Below, piece after piece: positions 1-12,442 of a DNA stretch of 64,000 nucleotides (positions are counted from its first letter, which is position 1; the number at the start of each line of letters is the position of its first letter). The translations under genes and the position numbers were made by a program. This DNA is from Paraburkholderia bryophila (GTDB lineage: Bacteria; Pseudomonadota; Gammaproteobacteria; Burkholderiales; Burkholderiaceae). The stretch covers positions 620,001 to 684,000 of the forward strand of contig NZ_QLTK01000002.1 of assembly GCF_003269035.1 (NCBI RefSeq), written 5' to 3'. The notes below the pieces were generated by a model, which did not search any database, was not told the origin of the DNA, and saw nothing but the letters and a program-made list of their open reading frames with translations.

Positions 1-3
1 TTG

Positions 4-519
4 ATGCCGCATCGTTTCTTCCGCCTGTTGACGGTGGTCTGGGTCGGGAGTCTGTTGACTATCGGCTATGCGGTCGCGCCGGTGTTGTTCACGTCGCTCG
101 ACCGGATTTCTGCTGGTGCAGTGGCGGCGCAACTGTTTCGCATCGAGGGTGTGCTGGGCGCCGTGTGCGGCATTTTGCTGCTGGGGCTGGCCAACGTGCT
201 GGTGCGACGTGGGGCCAATGCTTATCGCCAGTTGCGCTGGCTGATTGTCGGCATGCTGGTGTGCGTGCTGGTCGGCTACTTCGCGTTGCAGCCGTTCATG
301 AATGCAATACGCATTGCCGCGCTGCAGGCGGGTACCGATGTCGGGCATTCGGCTTATGCGACACGCTTCGGAGTTCTGCACGGCGTGTCGAGTCTGTTTT
401 ATCTGATCGAGAGCCTGCTGGGTGTCGCGCTGGTGTGGAAGCTGCCAGCGGGCGCCGGGATTGTGGCGGCGGAGCAGCAGGGTACGGCTCGTGATGCAGC
501 GGGGAAGGTTGCCGGCTGA
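4..519 (+). CDS. DUF4149 family integral membrane protein
   Basis: A protein of about 171 aa with roughly four hydrophobic segments (near residues 8-30, 48-66, 78-98 and 125-148), so it should sit in the inner membrane. The overall pattern matches the DUF4149 family, small membrane proteins of unknown function that often lie beside yhbY and rlmE in Burkholderiales, as here. A TTG at base 1 is also in frame and the gene begins at the window edge, so the start is not certain; the ATG at 4 is preferred. The tail after residue 150 is Ala/Gly-rich. No enzymatic motif is visible. Confidence 0.75.
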   Translation: MPHRFFRLLTVVWVGSLLTIGYAVAPVLFTSLDRISAGAVAAQLFRIEGVLGAVCGILLLGLANVLVRRGANAYRQLRWLIVGMLVCVLVGYFALQPFMNAIRIAALQAGTDVGHSAYATRFGVLHGVSSLFYLIESLLGVALVWKLPAGAGIVAAEQQGTARDAAGKVAG

Positions 520-754
520 ACGCGTTTGCGTGCCATGCCTGGCGTATAAACGCGCGTGCGGCGTGGCGGCCTTGATGAGACTTGGCTGCCTGGCTGATTG
601 CTTGCTCAACCAGCCGCGATCTGCCCGGTGCAACGCTGCACGACAGCGTTGCTAAATTCCCGACGGTTGCTGCTGTTGGCACAAGTCCGGCAACGCGGGC
701 CTGTGCCGATTGAAGCCCAAGGTGCGGACCTCGCCCGCACCTCTCACCACCCGT

Positions 755-1285
755 TTATTTCGACGACTGATGCGCACGCTTCGCGCTGGTTTGGCGCTTC
801 TTGGCGCGCTTGATGTTGCCGCCTTGCGTGACGCGTTCATTGCCACGCACCACGACTGCTTTGGCCTTCGGCTTGCGCATTGGGATTTCGCTGGGCTTTA
901 CCACGGTAACGACGCGCGGCGCGCGGCCTTTACCCGGTTTGGCTTCCACAGCGGCTTCGCGAGCGCTCGGCAGGGCGCCGCGTTTGGTCTTCGCTGCCGG
1001 TTTTTCGGCCGCTTCCGGCTTCCAGATCACCAGCAGCTTGCCGATATGCTGAATCGGCGCGGCGTTCAGTTTGTCGCAGATTTGTTCGTAAATCGAGATG
1101 CGTTCTTCGCGGTCGTCGCCGAACACGCGGATTTTGATCAACTGGTGCGCGCCCAGGTGAACCTTGATTTCGGTCAGGACAGCGTCGGTCAAACCTTCGG
1201 CGCCGACGAGCACGACCGGTTTGAGCGCATGTGCCTGGGAGCGCAACTCGGCGCGTTGATCGGTAGAAACTTTGAGGGCGGACAT
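755..1285 (-). CDS. yhbY: YhbY family RNA-binding protein (CRS1/YhbY domain)
   Basis: This 176-aa protein has an N-terminal CRS1-YhbY (CRM) domain at about residues 1-92, with the GAEGLT loop, an [13 protein letters not shown] strand and the [12 protein letters not shown] end. The fold binds RNA and is linked to large ribosomal subunit assembly in bacteria. The C-terminal 85 residues are a basic Lys/Arg/Ala-rich extension that the roughly 97-aa E. coli protein lacks; such tails are common in Burkholderiales. It is divergent from rlmE, another ribosome-maturation gene, with about 200 bp between them. The ATG at 1285 gives a start that fits the domain boundary. Confidence 0.9.
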   Translation of the reverse strand: MSALKVSTDQRAELRSQAHALKPVVLVGAEGLTDAVLTEIKVHLGAHQLIKIRVFGDDREERISIYEQICDKLNAAPIQHIGKLLVIWKPEAAEKPAAKTKRGALPSAREAAVEAKPGKGRAPRVVTVVKPSEIPMRKPKAKAVVVRGNERVTQGGNIKRAKKRQTSAKRAHQSSK

Positions 1286-1486
1286 GGAAAGTGGGAGACT
1301 CGACTAAAATGGCGGCACCTGCGTTTCCGATCCAGTCGTTCGATTGGCTCGATCGGGGCGGTTCGGCAGGGCGGCGCGTCAGAACATCAGAATCGCGGAT
1401 GGCAGCCAGTTTTGGCGGTGTCCGCGCGAATTAACCGCGTATTATCCGCTAAAGCGCGACATGACGCAGCAAGAGTTCAACGTTTA

Positions 1487-2149
1487 ATGGCAAAAAACAA
1501 GTTCAATACCGCGTGGCTGCACGACCACATCAACGATCCCTACGTGAAAATGGCGCAGCGGGAGGGCTATCGCGCCCGCGCGGCCTATAAGCTCAAGGAA
1601 ATCGACGAGCAGGACAAGCTGATCCGACCGGGGCAGGTGATCGTCGATCTGGGCTCGGTGCCGGGTAGCTGGAGCCAGTACGCACGCAACAAACTGGCAA
1701 AAGGCTCGCAACGCGACGCCGAACGCCAGGGTGGCATCGACGGGACCATCATCGCGCTGGACATGCTGCCCATGGAGCCGATCTCCGACGTTCACTTCAT
1801 TCAAGGCGACTTCCGCGAAGACTCGGTGGTGCTCCAACTGGAAGAATTGGTCGGAGAACGTCAGGTCGACCTTGTAATTTCGGATATGGCGCCCAACCTG
1901 TCGGGGGTGGCGGTGGCGGATGCCGCGCGAATCGAGCATCTGTGTGATCTTGCGATGGAATTCTCGCAAAATCACCTGAAGCCGGATGGTGCCCTTTTAG
2001 TCAAATGTTTTCATGGCAGCGGTTACAGCCAGATTGTCGAAAAGTTCAAGCATCAGTTCAAGGTGGTGGCGGCCCGCAAGCCGAAAGCGTCGCGGGACAA
2101 GTCGTCAGAAACGTTTATTTTGGGTAAGCATCTCAAGCGGCCCGCATAG
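1487..2149 (+). CDS. rlmE: 23S rRNA (uridine-2'-O-)-methyltransferase RlmE (FtsJ/RrmJ)
   Basis: A 220-aa SAM-dependent methyltransferase that 2'-O-methylates U2552 of 23S rRNA in the A loop, acting on the 50S subunit. The SAM loop reads [12 protein letters not shown], and the K-D-K-E tetrad is visible in the order [22 protein letters not shown] and SSETFILG. The reading frame stays open far upstream to 710, but the conserved N-terminus begins at MAKNKFN, so the ATG at 1487 is chosen. The gene lies just upstream of ftsH, the classical ftsJ-ftsH arrangement. Confidence 0.96.
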   Translation: MAKNKFNTAWLHDHINDPYVKMAQREGYRARAAYKLKEIDEQDKLIRPGQVIVDLGSVPGSWSQYARNKLAKGSQRDAERQGGIDGTIIALDMLPMEPISDVHFIQGDFREDSVVLQLEELVGERQVDLVISDMAPNLSGVAVADAARIEHLCDLAMEFSQNHLKPDGALLVKCFHGSGYSQIVEKFKHQFKVVAARKPKASRDKSSETFILGKHLKRPA

Positions 2150-2337
2150 GGGCGCTGCAGGACGGATCCGCATCTGCCGATAATGGCTCATGGCGTTGGA
2201 AATCGGCGCTGTAAATGCCCGCTACGCTATTTCTGTGGTAGCGAAACCTTATGGCAGGGGTCTGCGGACTGGATTAGAATGCTTTCGTGGTGCCGCAAGG
2301 CAAATGTAGGCGCCCGTCTAAGTGAAGGAGTGGTGCT

Positions 2338-4230
<1,893 letters not shown>

Positions 4231-4250
4231 TGAGCCAATAGTAGAAAGTG

Positions 4251-4284
4251 CGGGCCGGTGTGTTTTCACACCGGCCCGTTTTGC
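4251..4284 (+). terminator. Rho-independent terminator after ftsH
   Basis: A 12-bp perfect stem (CGGGCCGGTGTG / CACACCGGCCCG) closes on a TTTT loop and is followed by TTTTGC. It lies 20 bp after the ftsH stop and about 20 bp before folP, so folP is probably expressed by read-through or from a promoter hidden in ftsH. Confidence 0.85.
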
Positions 4285-4303
4285 ATTTATCTTGTTTTAT
4301 TTG

Positions 4304-5248
4304 ATGCATCGCTACGTGTCGAAAGTCGATTTTTCTCCCGCTCCGTTGCCGCCGTTGCCCGAGCCGCTGCAGTGCGGACGCTTCAAGCTGACCTTTGAAC
4401 GCCCGCTGGTCATGGGCATCCTGAACATCACGCCGGACTCGTTTTCCGACGGCGGTCAATACGCCATGCGCGGCGATGCGCTGCGCCAGGCTGAGCGTAT
4501 GCTGCTCGACGGCGCGGACATCATCGATATTGGCGGCGAGTCCACCCGGCCCGGCGCGCCACCGGTGCCGCTCGACGAAGAACTGGAACGGGTGATTCCA
4601 CTCGTCGAGCAGCTTCGCGCGGCGAACGTGCCGTTGTCGATCGATACCTACAAGCCCGAAGTGATGCGTCATGCGTTGAGCGCGGGCGCCGATCTGATCA
4701 ACGACATCTGGGGCTTCCGCATGCCCGGTGCTATCGACGCAGTACGCAATAGCGACTGCGGTCTATGTGTAATGCATATGCTCGGCGAACCGCAAACCAT
4801 GCAGCTCGGCGAGCCTGTCTATGATGATGTAGTGGGTGAAGTCCGGCAGTTTCTCGAAGAACGTGTGGCCGCGTTGGCGCAGGCAGGCGTTGTACGCGCG
4901 CGTATCAGCGTGGATCCGGGCTTCGGCTTCGGCAAGGCAGTCATTGAACACAACTACGCTTTGCTCGCGCATCTACGGGACACAGCGCCGCGGGCCGATT
5001 CGCCGTACCCGATTCTTGCGGGCATGTCGCGCAAGTCGATGGTCGGCGCGGTGATCGGGCGTCCGGCGCCGGAGCGCATTGCCGGCAGCGTCGCCGCCGC
5101 CGTGTGTGCCGCCGAGCGGGGCGCGGCGATTCTGCGCGTGCATGACGTCGCGCAAACAGTAGATGCATTGAAAGTGTGGGCCGCCATGCGCGATGCTGCA
5201 ATCAGCCGCCCGCAGGCTGGAACCCGAAAAAATCAAGGAGGAAGATAA
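4304..5248 (+). CDS. folP: Dihydropteroate synthase
   Basis: Catalyses condensation of p-aminobenzoate with 6-hydroxymethyl-dihydropterin diphosphate to dihydropteroate, the sulfonamide-sensitive step of folate synthesis in the cytoplasm. The TIM-barrel loops are all visible: GILNITPDSFSDGG, DIGGESTRPGA, SIDTYKP, NDIWGF and DPGFGFGK. Length is about 314 aa, slightly longer than E. coli FolP. In-frame TTG codons at 4292 and 4301 precede the ATG at 4304; none has a strong ribosome binding site. glmM begins 3 bp after the stop, the usual folP-glmM pair. Confidence 0.96.
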   Translation: MHRYVSKVDFSPAPLPPLPEPLQCGRFKLTFERPLVMGILNITPDSFSDGGQYAMRGDALRQAERMLLDGADIIDIGGESTRPGAPPVPLDEELERVIPLVEQLRAANVPLSIDTYKPEVMRHALSAGADLINDIWGFRMPGAIDAVRNSDCGLCVMHMLGEPQTMQLGEPVYDDVVGEVRQFLEERVAALAQAGVVRARISVDPGFGFGKAVIEHNYALLAHLRDTAPRADSPYPILAGMSRKSMVGAVIGRPAPERIAGSVAAAVCAAERGAAILRVHDVAQTVDALKVWAAMRDAAISRPQAGTRKNQGGR

Positions 5249-5251
5249 AAC

Positions 5252-6610
5252 ATGGCACGTCGTTATTTCGGAACGGATGGGATTCGAGGCAAGGTCGGCG
5301 AGGGCCCGATTACGCCGGAGTTCGTGTTGCGGCTCGGCTATGCGGCCGGCAAGGTGCTCGCGGGCGCGGACCGTTGGGCCAAAACCGGCGCCCGGCCGAC
5401 CGTGCTGATCGGCAAGGACACGCGGGTGTCGGGCTATATGCTCGAAGCCGCGCTGGAAGCCGGCTTCTCGGCGGCAGGCGTCGACGTGATGCTGGCCGGC
5501 CCGATGCCGACTCCCGGTGTGGCCTATCTGACGCGCGCGTTGCGCTTAGCCGCGGGCGTGGTGATCAGTGCGTCGCACAACCCGTACTATGACAACGGCA
5601 TCAAATTCTTCTCCGCCGACGGCAACAAGCTGCCCGACGAAGTGGAGTTGCAGATCGAAGAGCAGCTCGATTTGCCGCTCTCGTGCGCGGCATCCGAGCA
5701 ACTCGGCAAGGCGCGACGTCTCGACGACGCCGCCGGCCGCTACATCGAATTCTGCAAGAGCACGTTCCCGGCCGCCTTCGATCTGCGCGGGCTGAAGCTG
5801 GTGGTGGATTGCGCGCACGGCGCCGCCTATGACATCGCGCCGCACGTGTTCCACGAGCTCGGCGCGGACGTGATCCCGATCGGCGTCGCGCCGAACGGTT
5901 TCAACATCAACGACGGCGTCGGCGCAACCGCGCCGGACGCGCTGGTGCGCGCGGTGCGCGCGAACCACGCCGACCTCGGCATCGCGCTCGACGGCGACGC
6001 CGATCGCCTGCAGATCGTCGACGCAGCCGGCCGCCTGTATAACGGCGATGAATTGCTCTACGTGCTGGTCAAGGATCGTGTTGCGACCGACGGCAAGGTG
6101 GAAGGCGCGGTCGGCACCTTGATGACCAACATGGCGGTGGAAGTCGCGCTGCAACGAGACGGCGTGAAGTTCGTCCGCGCGGCAGTGGGCGACCGCTACG
6201 TGCTCGAGCAGTTGCGCGAACACGGCTGGCAACTCGGCGCGGAAGGCTCCGGCCATATTCTCTCGCTCGACCGCCATTCGACCGGTGACGGCATCGTCTC
6301 CGCGCTGCTGGTGCTGGCGGCCATGAAGCGCAGCGAGCAGACGCTCGCCGATCTGCTCGACGGCGTCACGCTGTTCCCGCAAAAGCTGATCAACGTGCGC
6401 ATGAAGCCCGACGCGGACTGGAAGGGCAGCGACACGATACGTCGCGCGATCGGTCATGCCGAGGAGGCGCTGAACGGGCGCGGCCGCGTGCTGATCCGCG
6501 CTTCCGGCACGGAGCCGGTTCTGCGCGTGATGGTGGAAGCGGAACATGCCGACGACGCGATCCGTCACGCTGAAGCGATTGCCGGCGCGGTCAAGCAAGC
6601 AACGGCTTAA
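5252..6610 (+). CDS. glmM: Phosphoglucosamine mutase
   Basis: A 452-aa enzyme that interconverts glucosamine-6-phosphate and glucosamine-1-phosphate on the way to UDP-GlcNAc for peptidoglycan and LPS. The phosphoserine loop ISASHNP places the catalytic Ser at residue 108. The metal loop DGDADR and the sugar-phosphate binding loop RASGTEP near the C-terminus are intact. The N-terminus begins [11 protein letters not shown] as in all GlmM proteins. A strong AAGGAGGAAG site precedes the ATG. It is co-transcribed with folP. Confidence 0.97.
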   Translation: MARRYFGTDGIRGKVGEGPITPEFVLRLGYAAGKVLAGADRWAKTGARPTVLIGKDTRVSGYMLEAALEAGFSAAGVDVMLAGPMPTPGVAYLTRALRLAAGVVISASHNPYYDNGIKFFSADGNKLPDEVELQIEEQLDLPLSCAASEQLGKARRLDDAAGRYIEFCKSTFPAAFDLRGLKLVVDCAHGAAYDIAPHVFHELGADVIPIGVAPNGFNINDGVGATAPDALVRAVRANHADLGIALDGDADRLQIVDAAGRLYNGDELLYVLVKDRVATDGKVEGAVGTLMTNMAVEVALQRDGVKFVRAAVGDRYVLEQLREHGWQLGAEGSGHILSLDRHSTGDGIVSALLVLAAMKRSEQTLADLLDGVTLFPQKLINVRMKPDADWKGSDTIRRAIGHAEEALNGRGRVLIRASGTEPVLRVMVEAEHADDAIRHAEAIAGAVKQATA

Positions 6611-6713
6611 ATCTCGGGGGTGTGTCGAGCAGCGGCGGGGCGATCGTGAGGTCGCGCCGCCGCTGACCGTTTACGGCTTGGAAAATCCGGCTTGGAAAAC
6701 GAGCCCGCCGCAA

Positions 6714-6797
6714 GCTTCGCAGCCCGCCGCCTCCGCACCTCGCAACCGCCCGCCCGCTTCGCAGCCAACAGCCTCCGCACCTGGCAACCACCGGCCG
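6714..6797 (+). repeat. Two tandem imperfect 42-bp repeats in the glmM-pstS intergenic region
   Basis: Units at 6714-6755 and 6756-6797 share GCTTCGCAGCC, GCCTCCGCACCT and GCAACC blocks, and a degraded third part follows. A shorter repeat, CGGCTTGGAAAA, occurs twice just upstream at about 6675-6699. The 320 bp between glmM and the Pho boxes contain no convincing gene; this GC-rich repeat is its only structure. Confidence 0.7.
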
Positions 6798-6930
6798 CAC
6801 GCCTCACAACCATCCACCCTCACGCAAACGTTCGCGCCCCATCATTTTTGCCTAATCTTCAAAGCGGCAGCCGCCATTCCGTCAAACCGGCATTTCCTCC
6901 GTCGAAACGCCTTTCACCAGCGTAATCCTA

Positions 6931-6969
6931 CTGTCACATCTGTTTCACGGTAAGTCACGTTACTGTCAC
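6931..6969 (+). promoter_or_regulatory. Two tandem Pho boxes (PhoB binding sites) upstream of pstS
   Basis: CTGTCAC at 6931, GTTTCAC at 6942, AAGTCAC at 6952 and CTGTCAC at 6963 recur at about 11-bp spacing. Together they make two 18-bp Pho boxes of the 7-4-7 form bound by PhoB dimers. They lie about 70 bp before the pstS ATG. In such promoters the Pho box takes the place of a -35 element, so phosphate starvation should induce the whole pst-phoU-phoBR set. Confidence 0.85.
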
Positions 6970-7035
6970 AAAGAGACCCTAAGCTTCGCGGTGTTCGTGT
7001 TATTCGCTCACACCGCTCACACCTTGGAGAGTCTC

Positions 7036-8067
7036 ATGAAATTGATGCACACCGTGTTCGCTGGCGTCGCTGGCGCGCTTTTCGCGATCGCCGCGCAAGC
7101 CGCAGACATCACCGGCGCGGGCAGCACCTTCGCAGCACCGATTTACACGAAGTGGGCTGACGCCTATCAGAAGACCGGCGGCGGTAAGGTCAACTATCAG
7201 GGCATCGGTTCGTCGGGCGGTATCAAGCAGATCGAAGCGAAGACCGTCGATTTCGCCGGCTCGGACGCTCCCCTGAAGGACGACGAACTCGCGAAGGCAG
7301 GCCTGTTCCAGTTCCCGACAGTGGTCGGCGGCGTGGTGCCGGTGGTCAACGTGCCGGGCGTGAAGGCTGGCGATCTGACGTTGTCGGGCGAAGTGCTCGG
7401 CGACATCTACCTGGGCAAGATCAAGAAGTGGAACGACCCGGCCATCGCCGCGCTGAACCCGAAGGTCAAGCTGCCGGACACCGACGTTGCCGTGGTTCGC
7501 CGCGCCGACGGTTCGGGCACCAGCTTCATCTGGACGAACTACCTGTCGAAGGTCAACGCAGACTGGAAGTCGAAGGTCGGTGAAGGCGCAACGGTCGCAT
7601 GGCCGACGGGTACGGGCGGCAAGGGCAACGACGGCGTCGCGGCTTTCGTGCAACGTCTGCCGGGCGCGATCGGCTATGTGGAATGGGCGTACGCGAAGCA
7701 GAACCACATGACGTACGTCGCCATGAAGAATTCGACGGGCGCGGTGGTCGAGCCGAAGACGGAAACGTTCAAGGCAGCGGCAGCCGGTGCCGACTGGTCG
7801 AAGTCGTTCTACCAGATCCTGACGAACGAGCCGGGCAAGGACGCATGGCCGATCGTCGGCGCAACGTTCGTGCTGCTGCACACGGCGCAGGAAAAGCCGG
7901 CGCAAGGCACGGAAACGCTGAAGTTCTTCGACTGGGCGTTCAAGAACGGCACCCAGGCTGCAAACGATCTGGACTACATCTCGCTGCCGGATTCGGTGAC
8001 GGCTGAAATCCGTTCGCAATGGAAGTCGAAGGTGAAAGACGCTTCGGGCAAGGCAATCGCCGAGTAA
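7036..8067 (+). CDS. pstS: Phosphate ABC transporter, periplasmic phosphate-binding protein
   Basis: A 343-aa periplasmic binding protein that captures inorganic phosphate for PstCAB. A signal peptide (about residues 1-22, ending AQA) is followed by [15 protein letters not shown], the PstS N-terminus. The conserved [10 protein letters not shown] and RADGSGTSF phosphate-binding loops are present. The start at 7036 places the signal peptide correctly and has a GGAGA site; an upstream in-frame ATG at 6991 would add residues that do not fit. It is the first gene of the Pho operon, directly behind the Pho boxes. Confidence 0.97.
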   Translation: MKLMHTVFAGVAGALFAIAAQAADITGAGSTFAAPIYTKWADAYQKTGGGKVNYQGIGSSGGIKQIEAKTVDFAGSDAPLKDDELAKAGLFQFPTVVGGVVPVVNVPGVKAGDLTLSGEVLGDIYLGKIKKWNDPAIAALNPKVKLPDTDVAVVRRADGSGTSFIWTNYLSKVNADWKSKVGEGATVAWPTGTGGKGNDGVAAFVQRLPGAIGYVEWAYAKQNHMTYVAMKNSTGAVVEPKTETFKAAAAGADWSKSFYQILTNEPGKDAWPIVGATFVLLHTAQEKPAQGTETLKFFDWAFKNGTQAANDLDYISLPDSVTAEIRSQWKSKVKDASGKAIAE

Positions 8068-8110
8068 GTCACCGTAAGCGACGCGAGAGGCACGCGCTTC
8101 TCGCTACACA

Positions 8111-8138
8111 TTGGCCGTCCCCGGTTGAGGACGGCCAA
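8111..8138 (+). other. Hairpin between pstS and pstC
   Basis: A perfect 10-bp stem (TTGGCCGTCC / GGACGGCCAA) with an 8-base loop and no U tract. Its place between the abundant binding protein and the membrane subunits suggests an mRNA-stabilising or partly attenuating element that raises PstS relative to PstC. The sequence shows the hairpin; the role is inferred from similar ABC operons. Confidence 0.7.
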
Positions 8139-8219
8139 TGGCATTGACCCCGCATAACCGGCAATACCGCCGCACGACAAGTGTCGAACGGCAACTGGAA
8201 ACAGGTCCATCAGGCTCTC

Positions 8220-9221
8220 ATGTCCGATATCCAATTAGCGTCCGGCGCCTCGCGCTCGACCCCGCCCGGCAGCGCCTCGCAGCAGAAAGCGCCCAGCCGT
8301 GCCGGCGACGTGATCTTCGGCGGCCTCGCGCGCCTCGCCGCCATCATCACGCTGTTGCTGCTCGGCGGCATCATCGTTTCGCTGATCGTCGCGTCCATGC
8401 CGTCGATCAAACAATTCGGTCTCGGCTTCCTGTGGACCGCGGACTGGGATCCACCCAGCAAGCAGTTCGGCGCACTGGTGCCGATCTACGGCACGATCGC
8501 CACCTCCCTCATTGCTCTCATCATCGCGGTGCCCGTCAGCTTCGGCATCGCGCTCTTTCTGACCGAACTCGCGCCGGCCTGGCTGCGTCGTCCGCTCGGT
8601 ATCGCGATCGAACTGCTCGCCGCGATTCCGTCGATCGTGTACGGCATGTGGGGCCTGCTGGTGTTCGCGCCGATCTTCGCGCAGTGGTTCGAAAAGCCGC
8701 TCGGCGCCGTGCTCGGCGGCATTCCGTTCGTGGGCGCGCTGTTTCGGGGCGCACCGATCGGCATCGGCATTCTGTGCGCGGGCGTGATTCTCGCGATCAT
8801 GATCATTCCCTACATCGCCTCGGTCATGCGCGACGTGTTCGAAGTCACGCCGGTGCTGCTGAAGGAATCGGCCTACGGCATCGGCTGCACGACGTGGGAA
8901 GTGATGTGGAAGATCGTGCTGCCCTTCACCAAGAGCGGCGTGATCGGCGGCGTGATGCTAGGCCTCGGCCGCGCGCTCGGCGAGACGATGGCGGTCACGT
9001 TCGTGATCGGCAACACCAATCTGCTCGATAACGTTTCGCTGTTTTCGCCGGGCAACAGCATCACGTCGGCGCTCGCCAACGAATTCGCCGAAGCGGATCC
9101 GGGCCTGCATACGTCGGCGCTGATGGAGCTCGGCCTGATCCTGTTCGTGATTACTTTCATCGTGCTGGCCATCTCTAAGTTCATGCTGCTTCGCCTCGAA
9201 AAAGGGGAGGGCGCGAAATGA
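8220..9221 (+). CDS. pstC: Phosphate ABC transporter permease PstC
   Basis: A 333-aa inner-membrane permease with six predicted helices (the first near residues 38-62) and the binding-protein-dependent transport motif region [14 protein letters not shown], the EAA-like loop that contacts PstB. It forms the phosphate channel with PstA. The GTG at 8181 would also be in frame, but the ATG at 8220 is chosen. The stop overlaps the pstA start (ATGA), showing translational coupling. Confidence 0.95.
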   Translation: MSDIQLASGASRSTPPGSASQQKAPSRAGDVIFGGLARLAAIITLLLLGGIIVSLIVASMPSIKQFGLGFLWTADWDPPSKQFGALVPIYGTIATSLIALIIAVPVSFGIALFLTELAPAWLRRPLGIAIELLAAIPSIVYGMWGLLVFAPIFAQWFEKPLGAVLGGIPFVGALFRGAPIGIGILCAGVILAIMIIPYIASVMRDVFEVTPVLLKESAYGIGCTTWEVMWKIVLPFTKSGVIGGVMLGLGRALGETMAVTFVIGNTNLLDNVSLFSPGNSITSALANEFAEADPGLHTSALMELGLILFVITFIVLAISKFMLLRLEKGEGAK

Positions 9222-10114
9222 GCCAGTCCACTCTGAATATGCCGGGTTCGCACGACGCCGTCGCGCTCGAAGCCATGCGCGTGCGTCTGCAAGGACGCCG
9301 CCGCTTCAAGAACGCCGTCGCGTTGACCATGTCGCTCGCCGCAATGGCGTTCGGCCTGGTGTGGCTCGTATGGATTCTCTATACGACCTTGCGTCTCGGG
9401 GTCGGTGGTTTGTCGGTCGAACTGTTCACGCAGTCGACGCCGCCGCCGAACACCGACGGCGGCGGTCTCGCCAACGCGATCGTGGGCAGCTTGATGCTGG
9501 TCGGTCTCGCCACTTTCGTCGGCACGCCGATCGGGATTCTCGCCGGCGTCTATCTCGCCGAATACGGCCAGAAAGGCTGGTTTGCGAGCCTCACGCGCTT
9601 CATCAACGACATTCTGCTGTCGGCGCCGTCGATCGTGGTCGGCCTGTTCGTCTACGCCCTGGTCGTGGCGAAGATGGGTCATTTCAGCGGCTGGGCCGGT
9701 GTGTTCGCGCTCGCGCTGCTGCAGATTCCGATCGTCATCCGCACCACCGAGAACATGCTGAAGCTGGTGCCGAACGCGCTGCGCGAAGCGGCCTTCGCGC
9801 TCGGCACGCCGAAGTGGAAGATGGTGCTGTCGATCACGCTGAAGGCGTCGATTGCGGGTATCGTCACCGGCGTGCTGCTCGGCGTCGCGCGGATCGCCGG
9901 CGAAACCGCGCCATTGCTGTTCACGGCGCTGTCCAACCAGTTCTTCTCATGGGACATGGGCCAACCGGTCGCGAACCTGCCGGTCACGATCTACAAGTTT
10001 GCGATGAGCCCGTTCGCGCAGTGGCAATCACTCGCGTGGGCCGGCGTCTTCCTGATCACGCTCGCGGTGCTGGGCTTGAATGTCCTCGCGCGCACGATCT
10101 TCACGAATAAGTAA
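9218..10114 (+). CDS. pstA: Phosphate ABC transporter permease PstA
   Basis: The second phosphate permease subunit, 298 aa, with about six membrane helices and the cytoplasmic loop [17 protein letters not shown] (EAA motif) that docks on the ATPase. [17 protein letters not shown] is characteristic of PstA. It overlaps pstC by 4 bp and is followed after 17 bp by pstB. Confidence 0.96.
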   Translation: MSQSTLNMPGSHDAVALEAMRVRLQGRRRFKNAVALTMSLAAMAFGLVWLVWILYTTLRLGVGGLSVELFTQSTPPPNTDGGGLANAIVGSLMLVGLATFVGTPIGILAGVYLAEYGQKGWFASLTRFINDILLSAPSIVVGLFVYALVVAKMGHFSGWAGVFALALLQIPIVIRTTENMLKLVPNALREAAFALGTPKWKMVLSITLKASIAGIVTGVLLGVARIAGETAPLLFTALSNQFFSWDMGQPVANLPVTIYKFAMSPFAQWQSLAWAGVFLITLAVLGLNVLARTIFTNK

Positions 10115-10131
10115 GGGCGGAGTGTAATCCG

Positions 10132-10980
10132 ATGAATATGGCAGAAACTCAACTCAATCCGACCGTGCGTCCGACTGCGCCCGCCGGTTTCGATCCCGTC
10201 CAAAGCGGCCAGAATCAGGCGTCGAACCGCCCGAAGATCGAGATCAACGACCTGAACTTCTTCTACGGCAAGTATCACGCGCTGAAAAACATCAACCTGG
10301 CGATTCCCGAAGGCAAGGTGACCGCGTTCATCGGCCCGTCGGGTTGCGGCAAGTCGACCCTGTTGCGCACGCTGAACAAGATGTACGCGCTGTATCCGGA
10401 ACAACGCGCCGAAGGCGAGATCCTGATGGACGGCGAAAACCTGCTGACCTCCAAGCGCGACATTTCGCTGCTGCGAGCGCGGATCGGCATGGTGTTCCAG
10501 AAGCCGACGCCGTTCCCGATGTCGATCTACGACAACATCGCGTTCGGTGTGAAGATGTTCGAAACGCTGCCGCGCTCGGAAATGGACGACCGCGTCGAAT
10601 GGGCGCTGACCAAGGCGGCGCTGTGGAACGAAGTGAAGGACAAGCTCGGCCAGAGCGGCTACGGCCTGTCGGGCGGTCAGCAGCAGCGTCTGTGCATTGC
10701 CCGCGGCATTGCGATTCGCCCCGAAGTGCTGCTGCTCGACGAACCGTGCTCCGCGCTCGACCCGATCTCGACCGGCCGTATCGAAGAGTTGATCGCCGAG
10801 CTGAAGAGCGATTACACGGTGGTGATCGTCACGCACAACATGCAACAGGCGGCGCGCTGTTCGGACTACACTGCCTATATGTACCTCGGTGAACTGATCG
10901 AATTCGGCGACACCGAAAAGATCTTCATCAAGCCGGTCCGCAAGGAAACCGAGGACTACATCACTGGCCGCTTCGGCTAA
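10132..10980 (+). CDS. pstB: Phosphate ABC transporter ATP-binding protein
   Basis: A 282-aa cytoplasmic ATPase that powers PstCA. Walker A is GPSGCGKST (residues 68-76), the signature is LSGGQQQR, Walker B is [11 protein letters not shown], and the switch histidine lies in IVTHNMQQ. An N-terminal extension of about 35 residues precedes the ABC domain, as in other Burkholderiaceae. phoU follows after 29 bp. Confidence 0.97.
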   Translation: MNMAETQLNPTVRPTAPAGFDPVQSGQNQASNRPKIEINDLNFFYGKYHALKNINLAIPEGKVTAFIGPSGCGKSTLLRTLNKMYALYPEQRAEGEILMDGENLLTSKRDISLLRARIGMVFQKPTPFPMSIYDNIAFGVKMFETLPRSEMDDRVEWALTKAALWNEVKDKLGQSGYGLSGGQQQRLCIARGIAIRPEVLLLDEPCSALDPISTGRIEELIAELKSDYTVVIVTHNMQQAARCSDYTAYMYLGELIEFGDTEKIFIKPVRKETEDYITGRFG

Positions 10981-11009
10981 GCCGCCAAGCCAAAACAACG
11001 GAGTACGAC

Positions 11010-11714
11010 ATGTCCGACAAACACCTGTCCAGCCAGTTCGACGCCGATCTGAACCTGGTTTCCTCGAAGGTGCTCGAAATGGGCGGCCTCGTCGAATCGC
11101 AGATCGTCCACGCCATGCAGGCGCTCAACGAATTCGACCTCGATATCGCCGAGCAGGTGATCGCCGCCGAAGCTCGTCTGAATCAGATGGAAGTGGATAT
11201 CGACGAAGAGTGCAGCAACATCATCGCGCGCCGTCAGCCGGCCGCGCGTGATCTGCGTCTGTTGATCGCGATCTCGAAGACCATCACGAACCTCGAACGC
11301 GCCGGCGACGAAGCCGAAAAAATCGCCAAGCGCACCAAGCGTCTGATGGAAGACGGCGCGTCGCGCACCATCAATATCGCCGAGATCAAGCTGTCGGGCG
11401 AAATGGCGGTGTCGATCCTGCGCCGCGCGCTGGACGCGTTCGCGCGTCTGGACACGGTTGCCGCCGCGCAGATCGTGCGCGACGACAAAGCGATCGACGA
11501 AGAATTCCGCGCCTTCGTGCGCAAGCTGATTTCGTACATGACCGAAGATCCGCGTTCCATTTCCGTGGGCCTCGATTTCCTCTTCATCGCCAAGGCGATC
11601 GAGCGGATCGGCGACCACGCGAAGAACATCGCGGAATTCATCATTTACATCGTCAAGGGCACCGACGTGCGGCACAAGTCGCGCGACGCGCTCGAACGCG
11701 AAGCACTCAGCTAA
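11010..11714 (+). CDS. phoU: Phosphate signalling protein PhoU
   Basis: A 234-aa all-helical protein made of two PhoU three-helix repeats, with the metal-binding ERAGDEAEKIA and ERIGDHAKNIAE motifs. It connects the Pst transporter to PhoR and keeps the Pho regulon off when phosphate is plentiful. The position between pstB and phoB is typical. An ACGGAG site precedes the ATG. Confidence 0.96.
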   Translation: MSDKHLSSQFDADLNLVSSKVLEMGGLVESQIVHAMQALNEFDLDIAEQVIAAEARLNQMEVDIDEECSNIIARRQPAARDLRLLIAISKTITNLERAGDEAEKIAKRTKRLMEDGASRTINIAEIKLSGEMAVSILRRALDAFARLDTVAAAQIVRDDKAIDEEFRAFVRKLISYMTEDPRSISVGLDFLFIAKAIERIGDHAKNIAEFIIYIVKGTDVRHKSRDALEREALS

Positions 11715-11740
11715 TCCAGAGATAAGGACCAGAGGTGCCG

Positions 11741-12442
11741 ATGCCCAGCAGCATTCTCGTCATTGAAGATGAGCCCGCCATTTCCGAATTGATTTCGGTC
11801 AATCTTCAACACGCCGGACACTGCCCGATTCGCGCGTACAACGCGGAGCAGGCGCAGAATTTGATCAGCGACGTGTTGCCCGATCTGGTCCTGCTCGACT
11901 GGATGTTGCCGGGCAAGTCCGGTATTGCGTTCGCGCGCGACCTGCGCAACAACGAACGCACCAAGCACATTCCGATCATCATGCTGACCGCGCGCGGCGA
12001 TGAGCAGGACAAGGTGCTGGGCCTCGAAATCGGCGCGGACGACTACGTCACCAAGCCGTTCTCGCCGAAGGAACTGATGGCGCGCATCAAGGCGGTGCTG
12101 CGCCGCCGCGCGCCGCAGCTCACCGAAGACCTGGTGGCGATCAACGGCCTGAAGCTCGACCCGGCCACGCACCGGGTAGCCGCGCACGCCGAAGGCAGCG
12201 AGATCAAGCTCGATCTCGGCCCGACGGAATTCCGCCTGCTGCACTTCTTCATGACGCACCCGGAGCGCGTGCACAGCCGCACGCAACTGCTCGATCAGGT
12301 CTGGGGTGACCACGTGTTCGTCGAAGAGCGCACGGTCGACGTGCATATCAAGCGCCTGCGCGCGGCGCTGAAGCCAGCAGGTTGCGATGCTATGATTGAG
12401 ACGGTTCGCGGCAGCGGCTACCGGCTTGCGAAGAGCGCCTGA
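11741..12442 (+). CDS. phoB: Phosphate regulon response regulator PhoB
   Basis: A 233-aa OmpR-family regulator. The receiver domain (residues 1-120) has the acidic pair EDE near residue 10, phospho-acceptor D53 in LLDWMLPG and the conserved Lys in VTKPFSP. The winged-helix DNA-binding domain (about 135-230) ends in VRGSGYRL. It binds the Pho boxes seen before pstS. A GTG six bases upstream is also in frame; the ATG is preferred. Confidence 0.96.
   Translation: MPSSILVIEDEPAISELISVNLQHAGHCPIRAYNAEQAQNLISDVLPDLVLLDWMLPGKSGIAFARDLRNNERTKHIPIIMLTARGDEQDKVLGLEIGADDYVTKPFSPKELMARIKAVLRRRAPQLTEDLVAINGLKLDPATHRVAAHAEGSEIKLDLGPTEFRLLHFFMTHPERVHSRTQLLDQVWGDHVFVEERTVDVHIKRLRAALKPAGCDAMIETVRGSGYRLAKSA

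Noticed and set aside
710..1486. N-terminal extension of rlmE to 479 aa
   Set aside because: The extra 259 residues are antisense to yhbY and unlike the RlmE family; the start at 1487 fits.
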